From Treponema sp. (GTDB taxonomy: Bacteria; Spirochaetota; Spirochaetia; Treponematales; Breznakiellaceae), in the NCBI GenBank assembly GCA_031257695.1, contig JAIROB010000145.1, positions 1-9,184 on the forward strand: a stretch of 9,184 nt of DNA, written 5' to 3'. The position numbers and the translations under genes were made by a program. Shown in pieces: positions 1 to 6,091 of this stretch. The stretch's first letter is position 1. Every line of letters begins with the position of its first letter. The notes under the pieces are model-generated. The model saw only the letters and a list, made by a program, of their open reading frames with translations. It was not told the DNA's origin and ran no database searches.

Positions 1-405
1 TCCGCCCTGACCCTGGCGGCAAAGAGCGGCGTTGACGTGCGGATCATCACCCCCCACCGCTGGGACAAGTGGTTTGTCCGAACCGTGTCCCGGTCCTATT
101 ACCGGCGCCTGATCCAGGAAGGGGTGAAGGTCTATGAGTACACCGGCGGTTTTAACCATTCCAAGACCTTTGTGTCCGACGACAAAGTCGCCACCGTGGG
201 CACCACCAACCTGGATTACCGCAGTCTGTACCTGCACTTTGAGTGCGGGGTCTGGATCTACAAGAACAGCGCGGTGATGGATGTCAAAAAAGATTTTCTT
301 AAAACGGTTCCTGTTTCCAAACAGATCACCCTGGAGGACTGCACCAGGGGTCCTGTGAGCACGGCGTTTCGGGATGTGCTGCGGATCTTTGCGCCCCTTA
401 TGTAG
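1..405 (+). CDS. cls: Cardiolipin synthase, C-terminal part (5' end outside window)
   Basis: This is the last 134 codons of a phospholipase-D superfamily cardiolipin synthase, the membrane enzyme that joins two phosphatidylglycerols (or a related pair) into cardiolipin. The frame is open from base 1. The second HKD motif is visible as HSKTFVSD (His53, Lys55, Asp60 of the visible part), followed by the GTTNLDYRSL element and a C-terminus ending in FAPLM, all typical of bacterial Cls. The family is usually about 480-510 residues, so the transmembrane N-terminus and first HKD motif lie to the left. A GTG at 37 could be read as a start but falls inside the conserved domain, so I treat the gene as truncated only by the window edge. 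Family assignment is very secure; which Cls paralogue it is cannot be told from this part. Confidence 0.93.
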   Translation, partial: SALTLAAKSGVDVRIITPHRWDKWFVRTVSRSYYRRLIQEGVKVYEYTGGFNHSKTFVSDDKVATVGTTNLDYRSLYLHFECGVWIYKNSAVMDVKKDFLKTVPVSKQITLEDCTRGPVSTAFRDVLRIFAPLM

Positions 406-435
406 GCTGCGCCCCTCCCCATGGACCCGGTTGGG

Positions 436-570
436 TTAGCGGGGAAGCGCTAAGGCTTTGTCTGGGGGTCCCGGTAGTGGAACTCGCTTGCCGCCCGCTC
501 GTTCGAGCACGGACATTGCTGTCCGTGTAAGGTAAGTATTGAGCACATTGCTTCGCAATGTGTGCTCAAA
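436..570. repeat. Hairpin-rich non-coding block abutting a broken gene
   Basis: Four inverted repeats lie in a row: TTAGCG/CGCTAA (436-453), GCTCG/CGAGC with a 2-base loop (497-508), CACGGACA/TGTCCGTG with loop TTGC (508-527), and TTGAGCACATTGC against GCAATGTGTGCTCAA (539-569, 2-base bulge, loop TTC). The last arm ends at the point where similarity to the metallophosphoesterase on the minus strand stops. This looks like an interspersed repeat or the end of an inserted element. The first hairpin could instead be a weak terminator for the cardiolipin synthase, but it has no T-run. No gene is supported in 406-569; the minus-strand frame continuing to 450 is a readthrough tail. That the block is a multi-copy repeat is inference from structure only. 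Confidence 0.5.
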
Positions 571-785
571 TCCAGGGTATCAAAATCATCGTAGTAAGCA
601 TTGATGTGGGTGTCGGTAAACTGAATAATACGGAAATCCTCGCCGTCTTTCTTGAGGAGCCGTTTATAATCTCCGGCGCGGTATTCGTTCTCAGGGAGCC
701 AGAGGCTGCCCGGGAAATCAAAAGCGCCCTGGCAGGAAAAAAAGAGGGCGCCAAACAGGATGAACAGCAGCGCCGCCTTTTTCAT
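450..785 (-). pseudogene. Truncated lipoprotein metallophosphoesterase (calcineurin-like)
   Basis: This is the N-terminus of an exported calcineurin-like phosphoesterase. The start chosen is the ATG at 785 (MKKAALLF); an ATG two codons upstream (791) is equally possible. Residues 1-18 form a lipoprotein signal ending LFFSC, a relaxed spirochaete-type lipobox with Cys18 as lipidation site. Residues 52-60 read FRIIQFTDTH, which carries the first metal-binding D-x-H motif (Asp58, His60). Similarity stops after about residue 73 (base 570); the remaining 38 codons run through the hairpin block and resemble no phosphoesterase. All later metal-binding and catalytic motifs (GD, GNH, H-x-H) are absent, so no active enzyme can be made. 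It starts 19 bases after the stop of the upstream outer-membrane-like gene, so the two probably formed an operon. A short secreted lipoprotein could still be expressed. Confidence 0.75.
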
Positions 786-804
786 AAACATACCTGCCCT
801 GCTG

Positions 805-1353
805 CTAAAAACCCAAGCCCAGGCGAACCCCGGCGCTGAAACCGGGAATCAGAAGTTCCGTCAGGCCGGATACGGTAAAGGGCATAAGGTGGCGATCGTC
901 GGCGCATACGTCGCAGCCAAAATAGGGCTCCACCATAAAATGCCAGCCAGGCCGGTGTCTCCAGCTTATTTCCAGCCCCATGAGGAAGGAGCCTCCCTGA
1001 TAGTAGGGCGAATCGTAGAGCAGAGCCCCCAGTTTCGCTGAGGTAATAAATGAGGTCCTGCCCGTCCAAAGCGTGTATCTCCCATATAAACCCATATCCC
1101 AGACTTCAAAAAGAGCTCCGGTCAGGGAAAAATGCAGATACTTAATGCTGACCATGCCGGCAAAACCGCGGGGCAGGAGCCGCTCATACCCCAGTTCCAG
1201 GCCAAATCCTTCAATTCCCGTGGGAAAATAAACAAGAGCGAGCAGAGGGGCGTTCAAATCGGTAAAAATGGTATTTCGCGGTTCTTCCCGGTTCTGGGCT
1301 TTTCCCAAGGGGGGAAAACAGCACAGTAGCAGAAAGCCCAAAAGAAAAACCAT
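805..1353 (-). CDS. Small exported, outer-membrane-like protein of unknown function
   Basis: A 182-residue protein with a clear signal peptide (residues 1-19: hydrophobic core LLGFLLLCCF, then Gly-Lys-Ala-Gln at the likely cleavage site). The mature part is rich in aromatic residues and glycine with alternating polar/apolar stretches (for example FGLELGYERL, MGLYGRYTLW, FLMGLEISW) and ends in Phe after GVRLGLG, which fits a small beta-barrel outer-membrane protein. No enzyme motif is seen. I chose the ATG at 1353. The in-frame ATG at 1392 would overlap the predicted promoter's start site and the palindrome, and the frame open to 1626 runs antisense into the regulator gene. The Shine-Dalgarno signal is weak (GGCAGGGC just before the ATG). 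It is first in a probable two-gene unit with the broken phosphoesterase lipoprotein and is divergent from an XRE regulator that may control it. Confidence 0.65.
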   Translation of the reverse strand: MVFLLGFLLLCCFPPLGKAQNREEPRNTIFTDLNAPLLALVYFPTGIEGFGLELGYERLLPRGFAGMVSIKYLHFSLTGALFEVWDMGLYGRYTLWTGRTSFITSAKLGALLYDSPYYQGGSFLMGLEISWRHRPGWHFMVEPYFGCDVCADDRHLMPFTVSGLTELLIPGFSAGVRLGLGF

Positions 1354-1389
1354 GCCCTGCCGTCGTAGCCGGAAAATATGTGATGATAC

Positions 1390-1409
1390 CATATATTTTT
1401 GTATATATG
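1390..1409. promoter_or_regulatory. AT-rich palindrome, candidate operator of the divergent pair
   Basis: Perfect 7-bp inverted repeat CATATAT / ATATATG with a 6-base spacer (TTTTGT). It sits in the 83-bp gap between the divergent outer-membrane-like gene and the XRE regulator, covering the predicted -10 box and start site of the minus-strand promoter. Its position fits a repressor site for the adjacent regulator. In such AT-rich DNA a chance palindrome is possible, and binding by that regulator is inference. Confidence 0.4.
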
Positions 1410-1428
1410 ATAATAACATATGCGTCAA
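1400..1428 (-). promoter_or_regulatory. Sigma-70-type promoter for the outer-membrane-like gene
   Basis: On the minus strand TTGACG (1428-1423) is followed after 17 bases by TATACA (1405-1400). The -35 box matches 5 of 6 consensus bases, the -10 box 4 of 6, and the spacing is ideal. The predicted start near 1393 leaves a leader of about 40 bases before the ATG at 1353, which supports that start over the one at 1392. Confidence 0.5.
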
Positions 1429-1436
1429 TATCGGAA

Positions 1437-1838
1437 ATGTCCTATTTTCAATATGTGCAGAAAGATGAGGATGAATTACGGCAAATTCTCTCGACAAACA
1501 TACGGGCTGCCCGCAAGAGCCGCCATCTAACGCAGACGCAGTTGGCCCTCCGCGCGGATCTCTCCCTCTCCTACATGACCGATATCGAGCGCTGCAAAAC
1601 CTGGGTAAGTGACAAAACCCTGGCAAATATAGCCCGGGCCCTTGGCGTAGACCCCTGGGAACTGCTTCGGCCCGCCAAAGAGGAGAGACCTGTGGAAACC
1701 GCAGAGAAGATCGATCGTAGCGAAACGGTTTGGCAGGGTGTCAGGGAAATCAAACGGCAAATTCTCATACGCATCAACAAAGCGATTGCCGAAACCCTGG
1801 AAGAGTACCGGGAAAAAGACAAGCCCCCGGCCTGTTGA
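1437..1838 (+). CDS. XRE-family helix-turn-helix transcriptional regulator
   Basis: A 133-residue DNA-binding protein. The Cro/CI-type HTH covers residues about 17-76: NIRAARKSRHLTQTQLA is helix 1-2 with the typical L-T-Q-x-Q-L-A, then LSLSYMTDIERCKTWVSDKT is the recognition helix and its S-x-x-x-I-E-R continuation, then LANIARALGVDPWELL closes the fold. Residues about 95-128 are charged and probably helical (VWQGVREIKRQI, IAETLEEYREK), suiting a dimerisation tail. The start is the ATG at 1437; in-frame ATGs upstream (1380, 1383, 1407) give a non-conserved hydrophobic leader overlapping the promoter region. No strong Shine-Dalgarno is seen. Its divergent position suggests it regulates itself and the outer-membrane-like gene on the other side. 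No ligand-binding domain or phage neighbours are visible. Confidence 0.85.
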   Translation: MSYFQYVQKDEDELRQILSTNIRAARKSRHLTQTQLALRADLSLSYMTDIERCKTWVSDKTLANIARALGVDPWELLRPAKEERPVETAEKIDRSETVWQGVREIKRQILIRINKAIAETLEEYREKDKPPAC

Positions 1839-1869
1839 CTTACACTTGACCCGCAATCCAGCGCTATTC

Positions 1870-1906
1870 GAGCCTGTTCCAAAACTTCAGTTTTTGGAAC
1901 AGGCTC
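1870..1906. terminator. Strong hairpin between convergent genes (probable bidirectional terminator)
   Basis: A perfect 15-bp stem: the left arm GAGCCTGTTCCAAAA (1870-1884) pairs with TTTTGGAACAGGCTC (1892-1906), loop CTTCAGT. It lies between the XRE regulator (+, ends 1838) and the RqcH-family gene (-), whose stop codon (1905-1907) overlaps the right arm. On the plus strand a T-run follows 9-10 bases later (TTTTTT near 1915-1920); on the minus strand there is no T-run outside the stem. The stem is unusually long and perfect, so it could also belong to a dispersed repeat family. Confidence 0.65.
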
Positions 1907-3374
1907 ATTTGCCTGTTTTTTCAATCCTGCACTGTTCCAATTCCCTTAGCCGGGAGTCCTCCACCTTCACGTGGAGGTTTTTTTCCTGGGTCGGCGTTAC
2001 CAGCCCCCTGGGGCCGTTCTTTACCCGGCGCAGGTATTTGACCGGCGTGTAAAACAGATCCCCCTCCCCGTTGTTGCGGCCCTTGGAATAGAAGATTGCC
2101 AGGCTGCCGGCGTCAAGCAATATGTCCAGGGGCACGGTTTTGCCGGAGCGCTGTTTGATAAACACATAGGAGCCGGGGTAATCCCGGGCGTGGAGCCACA
2201 GGTCGTTCCCCTTCACATGGCGCCGCAAAAGCTCGTCGTTTTCCGCGGCGTCCCTGCCCACCATGATGAGCCAGTCCCCGCGGCGGAAGGCAAGACCGGG
2301 CCGTTCCGCGTCGGCCCTGGACGGGGGCTTTTCCCCACGGTTCCTGAGCAGCTTCCGCAGCGCCAGGGGGTTGGTTTCCCCCAAAAGCCCGGACAGGGAG
2401 ACTTCCAGAACCCGGAGTTCCCGCTCCCCTGCGGCAATTTCAGCGCGCAGCTCCGCCAGGCCGCTTTTTGCCTTGCGGTACTGCCCGTAGTAGATCTCCC
2501 CCTGGGCCGCGGGGCTTTTCCGGGGGTCCAGCTTGATCCGTATCTTTTCGCCGGTGTAGAAATTATCCGCGTCCAGCCAGGCGTCCCCCGTTTTAACGGA
2601 ACTCAGGTTCGCCATGATAATATCCCCGTACTCTTTCAGGCGATCCGCCGCGCTAAAATCCTCGGCCTTTTCCCGCAGCCGGTCCAGGGAAGCCCTGAGC
2701 TTTCCCATGCGCCCCTCAAAATTCCGCCGGGCCTGCTCCCGCAGCGCCTCCAGGGAAAGCGCCCCCCCGTGCTCGGCGTAATACGCGTCCACCTTCGCGT
2801 TAAACGAAGCGCCCTCCGCCAGGCCCATCCCGGCCAGATCCGCGGGGGAAAATTCCCGGACCTCGTATTCCCGCCGTCCACTTTGGCCGGGAACAGCCGC
2901 CTCTCCCGGCAGTTCCGCCTCCGGCTCGTAATGCCCGCCGGTCACTTCGCCCCGCCCGGGGAGCCGCCGCATGGCGTCCAGGATCAGCCCGCTCTCATCC
3001 GCGACCACCACGTTGGCGGCGTTGGACCAAAGCCTGGCGTAGAGCCTGTAGCGGTTCTGCCCCTGCCTGACGCGGAGCCGGACGATCCTGTTGTCCCCCA
3101 GTTGTTCCGCCGCCTCGATCCAGCCGTTCACCAGGCGGGACCTGCAAAATTCCGCAAACCGCAGGGGCCTGTCGCTTTTGGGAGTAGACCGGAAGGTTTC
3201 ATGGATCCGGCAGGCGCCGGGGCTCAGGGCGATGAGGAGGTTTTTCGCCCCCCCCTTCCCGTAGAGCTGCAGGCTGAGCACGTCGTAGGCGCTCTGAACT
3301 GCCCGCTGTATCTGATGGCCCGGCAAATCCAGCTCGGAGAGGACAAGGTCGATTTCCTTCCAGTTCAAGGACAT
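1905..3374 (-). CDS. rqcH: RqcH/NFACT-family ribosome quality control protein (FbpA-like)
   Basis: This 489-residue protein belongs to the NFACT family (bacterial RqcH, often annotated fibronectin-binding protein A). RqcH binds 50S subunits blocked by peptidyl-tRNA and directs alanine-tail addition to the stalled chain. The NFACT-N domain spans about 1-160, with the LILDAMRRLPGRGEVTGG stretch (130-147) matching the family's D-x-(K/R)-R...PG region. A helix-rich middle follows (about 176-345, charged coiled-coil segments such as 215-245 and 300-325). NFACT-R covers 365-480, with DLWLHARDYPGSYVFIK (391-407) as its hallmark and AIFYSKGRNN after it. It is somewhat short for the family (commonly about 550-570). 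The conserved Asp-Arg pair used for tRNA contact appears as Asp94-Asn95-Arg96. The start has no strong Shine-Dalgarno. It is divergent from the GH3 gene and appears monocistronic. Confidence 0.88.
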   Translation of the reverse strand: MSLNWKEIDLVLSELDLPGHQIQRAVQSAYDVLSLQLYGKGGAKNLLIALSPGACRIHETFRSTPKSDRPLRFAEFCRSRLVNGWIEAAEQLGDNRIVRLRVRQGQNRYRLYARLWSNAANVVVADESGLILDAMRRLPGRGEVTGGHYEPEAELPGEAAVPGQSGRREYEVREFSPADLAGMGLAEGASFNAKVDAYYAEHGGALSLEALREQARRNFEGRMGKLRASLDRLREKAEDFSAADRLKEYGDIIMANLSSVKTGDAWLDADNFYTGEKIRIKLDPRKSPAAQGEIYYGQYRKAKSGLAELRAEIAAGERELRVLEVSLSGLLGETNPLALRKLLRNRGEKPPSRADAERPGLAFRRGDWLIMVGRDAAENDELLRRHVKGNDLWLHARDYPGSYVFIKQRSGKTVPLDILLDAGSLAIFYSKGRNNGEGDLFYTPVKYLRRVKNGPRGLVTPTQEKNLHVKVEDSRLRELEQCRIEKTGK

Positions 3375-3443
3375 GGATCAACTATAAACCCCGAAAAGGA
3401 TATACGCTATAGGAAAATTTACCCGTTTCCGCTACAGTAGGCC

Positions 3444-4589
3444 ATGCGCCGCCCTGTGCCGCCCCTCCTGGCTTTCCTCTGGATACTCTGTCTGACCCCG
3501 GCCGCGGCCGGGGAAGGGCCGGATCTCCGCTCCCGCGCCGAAGCGCTGGCGGCTTCCCTGGACGACTCCCGTTTGGCGGGTCAGGTATTGCTCACCGGGC
3601 TTGACGGGAACGGAACCCTGCCCGCGGCCATGGAGGCGCTGCTCCGGAACATTTCCCCCGGCGGAGTTATGCTGTTCAGGATGAACCTGGCCATGGGCAG
3701 GGGAAGCGTCGCTCCGTTCCTTAAAACCCTTTCCGGCCTGGCCGCAGTCTCCGTCGTGGGCGCAGCAACGATACCGCCTTTCCTGGCGGCGGATCATGAA
3801 GGCGGCGCGGTCCACCGCTTTGCGGCGGGGGTGGAACGGCTCCCCCCTCCGCTCTCCTACTGGGAACTGGCGCAAAAAAGCGGCCGGGAATTTGCCCTCA
3901 AAAAAATTGAGGAAGACGCCGCCCGATCCGGCGCGGAGATCCGCGGCCTGGGGATAAACCTGAACCTCGCGCCGGTGGCGGAAATACTTAACGACAAAAA
4001 CCACGCCTTTCTGGGGGACCGTTCTTACGGCCCGGACGCCGCCTTTGTCATGGACGCCTCCGCCGCCTTTGTCCGGGGAATGGCCGCGGCGGGCCTGCCC
4101 TGCGTGGCCAAACACTTCCCCGGCAATTCCGCCGAGGATCCCCACAGCGCGGCGCCGGTGTTGACGGACGACCGGGAAACCCTGGACAAAAGCGTCCTCC
4201 CCCTGGCGCGGCTCATCGATCAGGATCTTGCCGCGGGGATCATGGTTTCCCATGCGGTGGTGGAAGCGTGGGACGCCGGGGTGAACGCCAGCCGTTCCCG
4301 TCCGGTAGTGTCGGTGTGGCTCCGGCAGAACCTGGGCTTTTCCGGCATGGTCCTGGGGGACGATTTTTCCATGGGCGCCATAGCCGCCACGGGCCTGAGC
4401 GAGGAGGACGCCGTAATCGAAGCGCTGAACGCCGGGGTAGATATGGTGATGGCCTGGCCCCGGAGCCTCGGCCGCCTCCACCGCGCTATCCTGGGGGCGC
4501 TGAAAGAGGGCCGTCTTGCGCGGGAACGGCTTGAGGAAGCGGCGGCGCGGATACTCCACACAAAGCTCCGCTGGGGGCTCCTGGAGTAG
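3444..4589 (+). CDS. Exported glycoside hydrolase family 3, NagZ-like beta-N-acetylhexosaminidase
   Basis: A 381-residue GH3 protein that probably removes N-acetylglucosamine from peptidoglycan fragments or chitin-type sugars. A signal peptide is evident (residues 1-22, Arg-Arg then PPLLAFLWILCL, ending TPAAAG), so it acts outside the cytoplasm. Family landmarks in order: GGVMLFRMN (73-81); ADHEGG (116-121, sugar-binding Asp117); GINLNLAPVAEI (170-181); GDRSYG (191-196, Arg193); AKHFPG (222-227); the acid/base loop with the Asp232-His234 dyad (Asp-Pro-His instead of the usual Asp-Ser-His); and GDDFSMGAI (305-313), whose Asp306 aligns with the GH3 nucleophile. All expected catalytic residues appear present. 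It carries only the (beta/alpha)8 domain, as in NagZ. Start chosen by signal peptide and 69-bp spacing from the divergent gene; the ribosome binding site is weak. The RluA stub follows after 25 bases, suggesting an original operon. Confidence 0.9.
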   Translation: MRRPVPPLLAFLWILCLTPAAAGEGPDLRSRAEALAASLDDSRLAGQVLLTGLDGNGTLPAAMEALLRNISPGGVMLFRMNLAMGRGSVAPFLKTLSGLAAVSVVGAATIPPFLAADHEGGAVHRFAAGVERLPPPLSYWELAQKSGREFALKKIEEDAARSGAEIRGLGINLNLAPVAEILNDKNHAFLGDRSYGPDAAFVMDASAAFVRGMAAAGLPCVAKHFPGNSAEDPHSAAPVLTDDRETLDKSVLPLARLIDQDLAAGIMVSHAVVEAWDAGVNASRSRPVVSVWLRQNLGFSGMVLGDDFSMGAIAATGLSEEDAVIEALNAGVDMVMAWPRSLGRLHRAILGALKEGRLARERLEEAAARILHTKLRWGLLE

Positions 4590-4614
4590 CTTGATGAGGG
4601 CAGAAGGAAAGGAT

Positions 4615-4794
4615 ATGGACAATGCTGCGGGAACGCCGGAAATTATCTATGCCGGCGATCAGTGCGTGGTGGTGAACAAACGGTGCGGGGAAGCGGTGGA
4701 GGGCGCGGGCAAGGGGATGATCGACCTGCCCTCCCTTTTGCAATCCCCGGCGAAGCCGCAGGGCGGACCGGGGATTGCTGTTTTTTACTTGTAA
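4615..4794 (+). pseudogene. RluA-type pseudouridine synthase stub (N-terminus only)
   Basis: A 59-residue frame with a strong ribosome binding site (AAGGAAAGGAT just before the ATG). Residues 8-26 read PEIIYAGDQCVVVNKRCGE, the N-terminal strand of the RluA-family catalytic domain (usual pattern I-L-Y-E-D-D-x-x-x-V-V-N-K-P-x-G), with Pro replaced by Arg. Residues 37-41 (DLPSL) may match the next region; after that similarity ends. The catalytic Asp-containing motif (R-L-D) and everything beyond it are missing, so the full family length of over 200 residues is reduced to a stub with no enzymatic function. From residue 42 the frame runs through the terminator hairpin at 4740-4778, and its stop codon lies beyond the T-run. 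It follows the GH3 gene closely, so it probably ended that operon before truncation. An alternative ATG at 4594 has a poorer ribosome binding site. Confidence 0.6.
4740..4786 (+). terminator. Intrinsic terminator inside the RluA stub
   Basis: A perfect 11-bp inverted repeat, GCAATCCCCGG (4740-4750) with CCGGGGATTGC (4768-4778), 17-base loop, followed by TG and TTTTTT (4781-4786). This is a textbook rho-independent terminator for plus-strand transcription of the GH3/RluA unit. It also lies 6 bases past the stop of the minus-strand URO-D gene and may weaken transcription there, but in that direction it is followed by AAAAGG rather than a T-run. Confidence 0.78.
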
Positions 4795-6038
4795 ACCCCG
4801 TAGGTCTTTACGGTTTCAAACATGGCCTCCACATTTTCGGGAGGCGCATCGTCAAAGCCCGCGCTGGTCTCAAAAATAAAGCCGCCCCCGGGCGCGCAGT
4901 CATCGATAAGCTCCTTGATCTTGTCGATCACCTGCTGCTTCTTGCCGAAGTGGAGGAGGAAAATGGGGAAGCCTCCGGAGATGCAGGCCACATCGCCCAG
5001 GATCTTTTTAGCCTGTTTCATGTCCACTTCCTCAAAGTGGTAGAGAACCTTCCCCTTGGGCACATCGGCCAGGTACTTGAGCCGGGTGTTGTAGGGTCCT
5101 TCGGTGTAAATATAGGGGACCATGCCCACATCAATAATTTTATTGATGATGATCTGGAGGTCATGCCAGTAGAGATTCTTGTAGTCCTCGTCGGAGAGGA
5201 AGGTGTCCATCCCCTTGTGGAGGGCCATAAACACCCACTTGTTCTTGTTAGCGGGATTCATGCCCTGCATCTCAATGCTGCGGAGGGTGCCCTCCAGGGT
5301 CCATTTGCAGTAATTCTCGATCAAATCCCGGTGTTCGTAGAGGTCCATCATGGAATCCAGGGTGCCCCGGAGGAAGTCGCTATAAGCGTCAAAGGGAACC
5401 CCCGCCATGCCGCCCGAAAAAGTGGGATAACCCTCGTCGGCCATTGTCTTTGCCGCTGCGGCAAGTTTGGCGTTAATCGGAGCGCTGAGTTCGGCGATCT
5501 TGGCGAAGGTCCGGATCATTTCCTGCACATCCGGCCTGGAAAAGAAAAACCCCCAAAGCATATCCCCCATCTGTCCCATGGAGGAAATAGGCAAATTGGC
5601 AAAGGGTTCCAGAAGACGGGACATTTTGGGGTAGGCTTTCTGCAAAAGCCAGCCCGAATAGTCCCGCTGGAATAACTCCATATCCTCCTCTACCAGGATG
5701 GGAAATTCGATAAACTGATGTATGGAATTCTTGTCCAGTCTGCCGTCCGGCGCCCCGGCCCAGGTGGTGGTTTTGGACGCCTGGAGCTCCATCACCTTCC
5801 CCATGCCCAGGTTGTTGTACTGCATCCCCGGCGCCTGATCCGGTTCGTATTCCCTCATATACCGGAGAAATGCGTCGATGCCCTTGTCCACATCGTAAAT
5901 ACATTCCGCCACGGTATAACCCGCATGAATCATAGGGTAGGTCTGCGCCAGGGGAAGGCAGGGCACCCGGTCCGGCGTTCCCAGGGCTATGGCCGTTTCC
6001 ACCCGTTTTACCCGCGCCTCGTAGGTATCTTTACTCAT
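4785..6038 (-). CDS. Uroporphyrinogen decarboxylase-family protein, probable corrinoid methyltransferase type
   Basis: A 417-residue protein of the URO-D superfamily, in the branch that includes MtaA/MtbA-type methyl transfer enzymes rather than haem-synthesis HemE. It begins with the branch's ALGTPDRVPCLPL (18-30). The C-terminal half has YTEGPYNTRL (311-320), the Glu-Glu-Val-Asp-Met then lysine-rich KQAKKILGD (341-349), ACISGGFP (351-358), the GGGFIF strand (384-389) and APPENVEAM (398-406), all in the expected order. In MtbA-like enzymes a His-x-Cys near the 311-317 position binds zinc; here it is Glu313-Gly-Pro, so the metal site differs or is lost. Anaerobic acetogens use such proteins in O-demethylation, but no corrinoid protein or MtaB-like partner is adjacent, so the substrate is unknown. 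The ribosome binding site (GGAGGAGAAAG) right before the ATG fixes the start. No downstream gene is co-transcribed. Confidence 0.82.
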   Translation of the reverse strand: MSKDTYEARVKRVETAIALGTPDRVPCLPLAQTYPMIHAGYTVAECIYDVDKGIDAFLRYMREYEPDQAPGMQYNNLGMGKVMELQASKTTTWAGAPDGRLDKNSIHQFIEFPILVEEDMELFQRDYSGWLLQKAYPKMSRLLEPFANLPISSMGQMGDMLWGFFFSRPDVQEMIRTFAKIAELSAPINAKLAAAAKTMADEGYPTFSGGMAGVPFDAYSDFLRGTLDSMMDLYEHRDLIENYCKWTLEGTLRSIEMQGMNPANKNKWVFMALHKGMDTFLSDEDYKNLYWHDLQIIINKIIDVGMVPYIYTEGPYNTRLKYLADVPKGKVLYHFEEVDMKQAKKILGDVACISGGFPIFLLHFGKKQQVIDKIKELIDDCAPGGGFIFETSAGFDDAPPENVEAMFETVKTYGVYK

Positions 6039-6041
6039 CTT

Positions 6042-6049
6042 TCTCCTCC
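6042..6049 (-). promoter_or_regulatory. Strong ribosome binding site of the URO-D-family gene
   Basis: GGAGGAGA on the minus strand ends 3 bases before the ATG triplet (core GGAGG spaced about 6 bases from the start). It is near-complete anti-Shine-Dalgarno complementarity and decides the start at 6038. Confidence 0.8.
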
Positions 6050-6091
6050 AAGTTTGAGTATAGTAGGCGGTTTTCTATTTTCCGCCAATTT

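Noticed and set aside
1354..1626. Longer N-terminus for the outer-membrane-like protein (frame open to 1626)
   Set aside because: The extra 91 codons are antisense to the XRE regulator and precede a clear signal peptide; the promoter at 1400-1428 falls inside this extension.
1971..3440. A 489-codon open frame on the plus strand through the RqcH gene
   Set aside because: It is the antisense shadow of the minus-strand NFACT gene in GC-rich DNA. Its product is rich in Pro/Gly/Arg with no recognisable domain, while the minus-strand frame carries a full NFACT protein.
3375..3443. Promoter elements between rqcH and the GH3 gene
   Set aside because: Several TATA-like hexamers occur (for example near 3400 and 3409) but none has a matching -35 at proper spacing, so no promoter is called.
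3432..4622. A 396-codon minus-strand frame across the GH3 gene
   Set aside because: Antisense shadow of GH3: composition rich in Arg/His/Gly/Pro, no motif, and the plus strand holds complete catalytic motifs.
4662..5675. A 337-codon plus-strand frame across the URO-D gene
   Set aside because: Antisense of the URO-D gene; no domain or ribosome binding site. The minus-strand frame has a strong ribosome binding site and family motifs.
6057..6062. TATACT as the -10 box of the URO-D gene
   Set aside because: No -35 at 16-18 bases, and the start site would lie in the ribosome binding site; the TTGACG/TACCAT pair at 6092-6120 is a better candidate.
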